Source: Armatimonadota bacterium
Lineage (GTDB): Bacteria > Armatimonadota > SYMT01
Assembly: GCA_020696885.1 (NCBI GenBank)
Contig: JAJFMS010000428.1
Span: forward strand, 1-8,204
Length of the DNA stretch: 8,204 bases
Reading direction: 5' to 3'
The notes beneath the pieces are model-generated. The model did not search any database and was not told where the DNA came from. It worked only from the letters and a program-made list of their open reading frames with translations. Of the stretch, positions 7,736 through 8,204 are shown piece after piece; within the stretch, counting starts at the first letter, position 1, and each line of letters opens with the position of its first letter. A program made the position numbers and the translations under genes.

Positions 7736-7966
7736 ATGATCCCCGGGGAAGAGCTGGAGCGGCTGGTAGTGACGGCGATCAACGCCACCTCGCTGGGGCG
7801 GTGCGGGCAGGTGGGTGCAGGCTACGCCTGGTTACAGCAGGGGCTCCTGCAAGCTCGTGATCTGGAGCAGCGCGGCCTCGCGTGGGCCAAGCCGCTGGCC
7901 GCCCGCTGGGAGCGGGTGCTGTCGGATTACTGCCGGCAGTTCCAGGTTCCCGCCGCCACGGAGTAG
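7736..7966 (+). CDS. Small conserved-looking protein of unknown function (76 residues)
   Basis: The start at ATG 7736 is chosen for its strong GGAGGA site; starting at 7721 would add five residues. The product (MIPGEELERLVV... ending FQVPAATE) has no signal peptide or membrane span. It looks all-helical: a first helix ERLVVTAINATS, then GQVGAGYAWLQQGLLQARDLEQ, then WAKPLAARWERVLSDYCRQF. The pattern 'G-x-G-Y-x-x-L-x-x-G-L-x-x-A' followed by a Trp-containing segment and a final 'Y-x-x-x' helix resembles short unnamed proteins that I associate with two-component loci, but I cannot name a family or function. Two cysteines (16 and 63 from this start by approximate count) show no metal-binding pattern. 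It follows the kinase gene by 124 bp, so it may be a separate unit or the operon's last gene. Coding character is supported by the ribosome binding site and by the helical periodicity only. Confidence 0.6.
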   Translation: MIPGEELERLVVTAINATSLGRCGQVGAGYAWLQQGLLQARDLEQRGLAWAKPLAARWERVLSDYCRQFQVPAATE

Positions 7967-8077
7967 GAAGCCCGGCTGCCGGAACTTTCGAGAAGCAAAC
8001 TCCGGCGCGCGGCGTCCTATTCACGGGTGATCGCCACTCGGCGGTCTCTCGGTGAAGCTTCCGGTACGGCGGAATAC

Positions 8078-8204
8078 ATGCGGATTTACGGACTTGCGCT
8101 GGGCGCCCTGGCAGGCGGCTGGTGTGTCATCAGTACGGTGGCGGGAGCCCAGCCCGCCGCCCGGCCCACGGCGGAGGGCGAGGCCCTCTTCGAAGCGAAC
8201 GTCC
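8078..8204 (+). CDS. Exported protein, probable c-type cytochrome, N-terminal part (partial)
   Basis: ATG 8078 opens a frame that runs to the window edge (42 complete codons). The protein begins with a typical Sec signal peptide: MR, a hydrophobic core (about residues 4-22, YGLALGALAGGWCVISTVAG) and an AGA|Q cleavage-like site near residue 24. The mature start, PAARPTAEGEALFEANV, resembles the first helix of class I c-type cytochromes, where 'G..LF..NC..CH' leads into the haem motif; the CXXCH itself would lie just past the edge and is not seen. If so, the protein acts in the periplasm in electron transfer. GGCGGA at 8068-8073 is a possible but closely spaced ribosome binding site. It is separated from the small gene by 111 bp and is probably a new, functionally unrelated transcription unit. 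The signal peptide is well supported; the cytochrome assignment rests on a short N-terminal match. Confidence 0.55.
   Translation, partial: MRIYGLALGALAGGWCVISTVAGAQPAARPTAEGEALFEANV

Noticed and set aside
1..8204. tRNA, rRNA, CRISPR arrays, insertion sequences or phage genes
   Set aside because: No cloverleaf-like or conserved rRNA stretches, no spaced direct repeats, and no transposase or integrase motifs were found in any frame.

Overview
This window is a GC-rich (roughly two-thirds G+C by eye) bacterial chromosomal segment with all genes on the + strand. It carries most of a chemosensory signalling operon followed by two unrelated-looking short items. A two-membrane-span receptor and an exported, apparently cytochrome-like protein fit a Gram-negative-type bacterium. 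Codon choice and gene order resemble clusters of Myxococcota, Gemmatimonadota and similar phyla, but the sequence does not fix the phylum.

Layout. 1-111: last 36 codons of a probable CheW-like adaptor. 200-1837: a 545-residue chemoreceptor with two membrane spans, HAMP and a long signalling hairpin. 1834-4027: a CheA-type kinase with a C-terminal receiver (HPt - dimerisation - ATPase - CheW-like - REC), overlapping the receptor gene by 4 bp. It is split into two reading frames near 2231-2245, where a 7-bp unit is tandemly duplicated. Removing one unit restores a 728-residue kinase. 4106-5194: CheB methylesterase with receiver. 5191-7611: an 806-residue hybrid kinase, REC-REC-HisKA-HATPase-REC-REC, overlapping cheB by 4 bp. 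7736-7966: a small, probably helical protein of unknown function. 8078-8204: start of a secreted protein whose mature N-terminus looks like a c-type cytochrome; it runs off the window.

How they work together. Receptor, adaptor, CheA-REC and CheB match the core of the Wsp-type or 'alternative cellular function' chemosensory class rather than flagellar chemotaxis: the CheA has its own receiver, no P2 domain is evident, and no separate cheY is seen. In Pseudomonas Wsp the output is WspR, a REC-GGDEF diguanylate cyclase. Here that place is taken by a multi-receiver hybrid kinase, so the inferred flow is receptor array -> CheA phosphohistidine -> receivers of CheA, CheB and the hybrid kinase, with CheB resetting receptor methylation.

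Main oddities. The CheA frame is broken by a heptamer duplication. The hybrid kinase's ATPase domain stops abruptly and joins straight to its third receiver, which itself lacks a full acidic pocket. Smaller substitutions are a receptor hairpin-tip Arg replaced by Ala and the CheB receiver switch Thr/Ser replaced by Ala. These may mean a partly decaying or switchable pathway.
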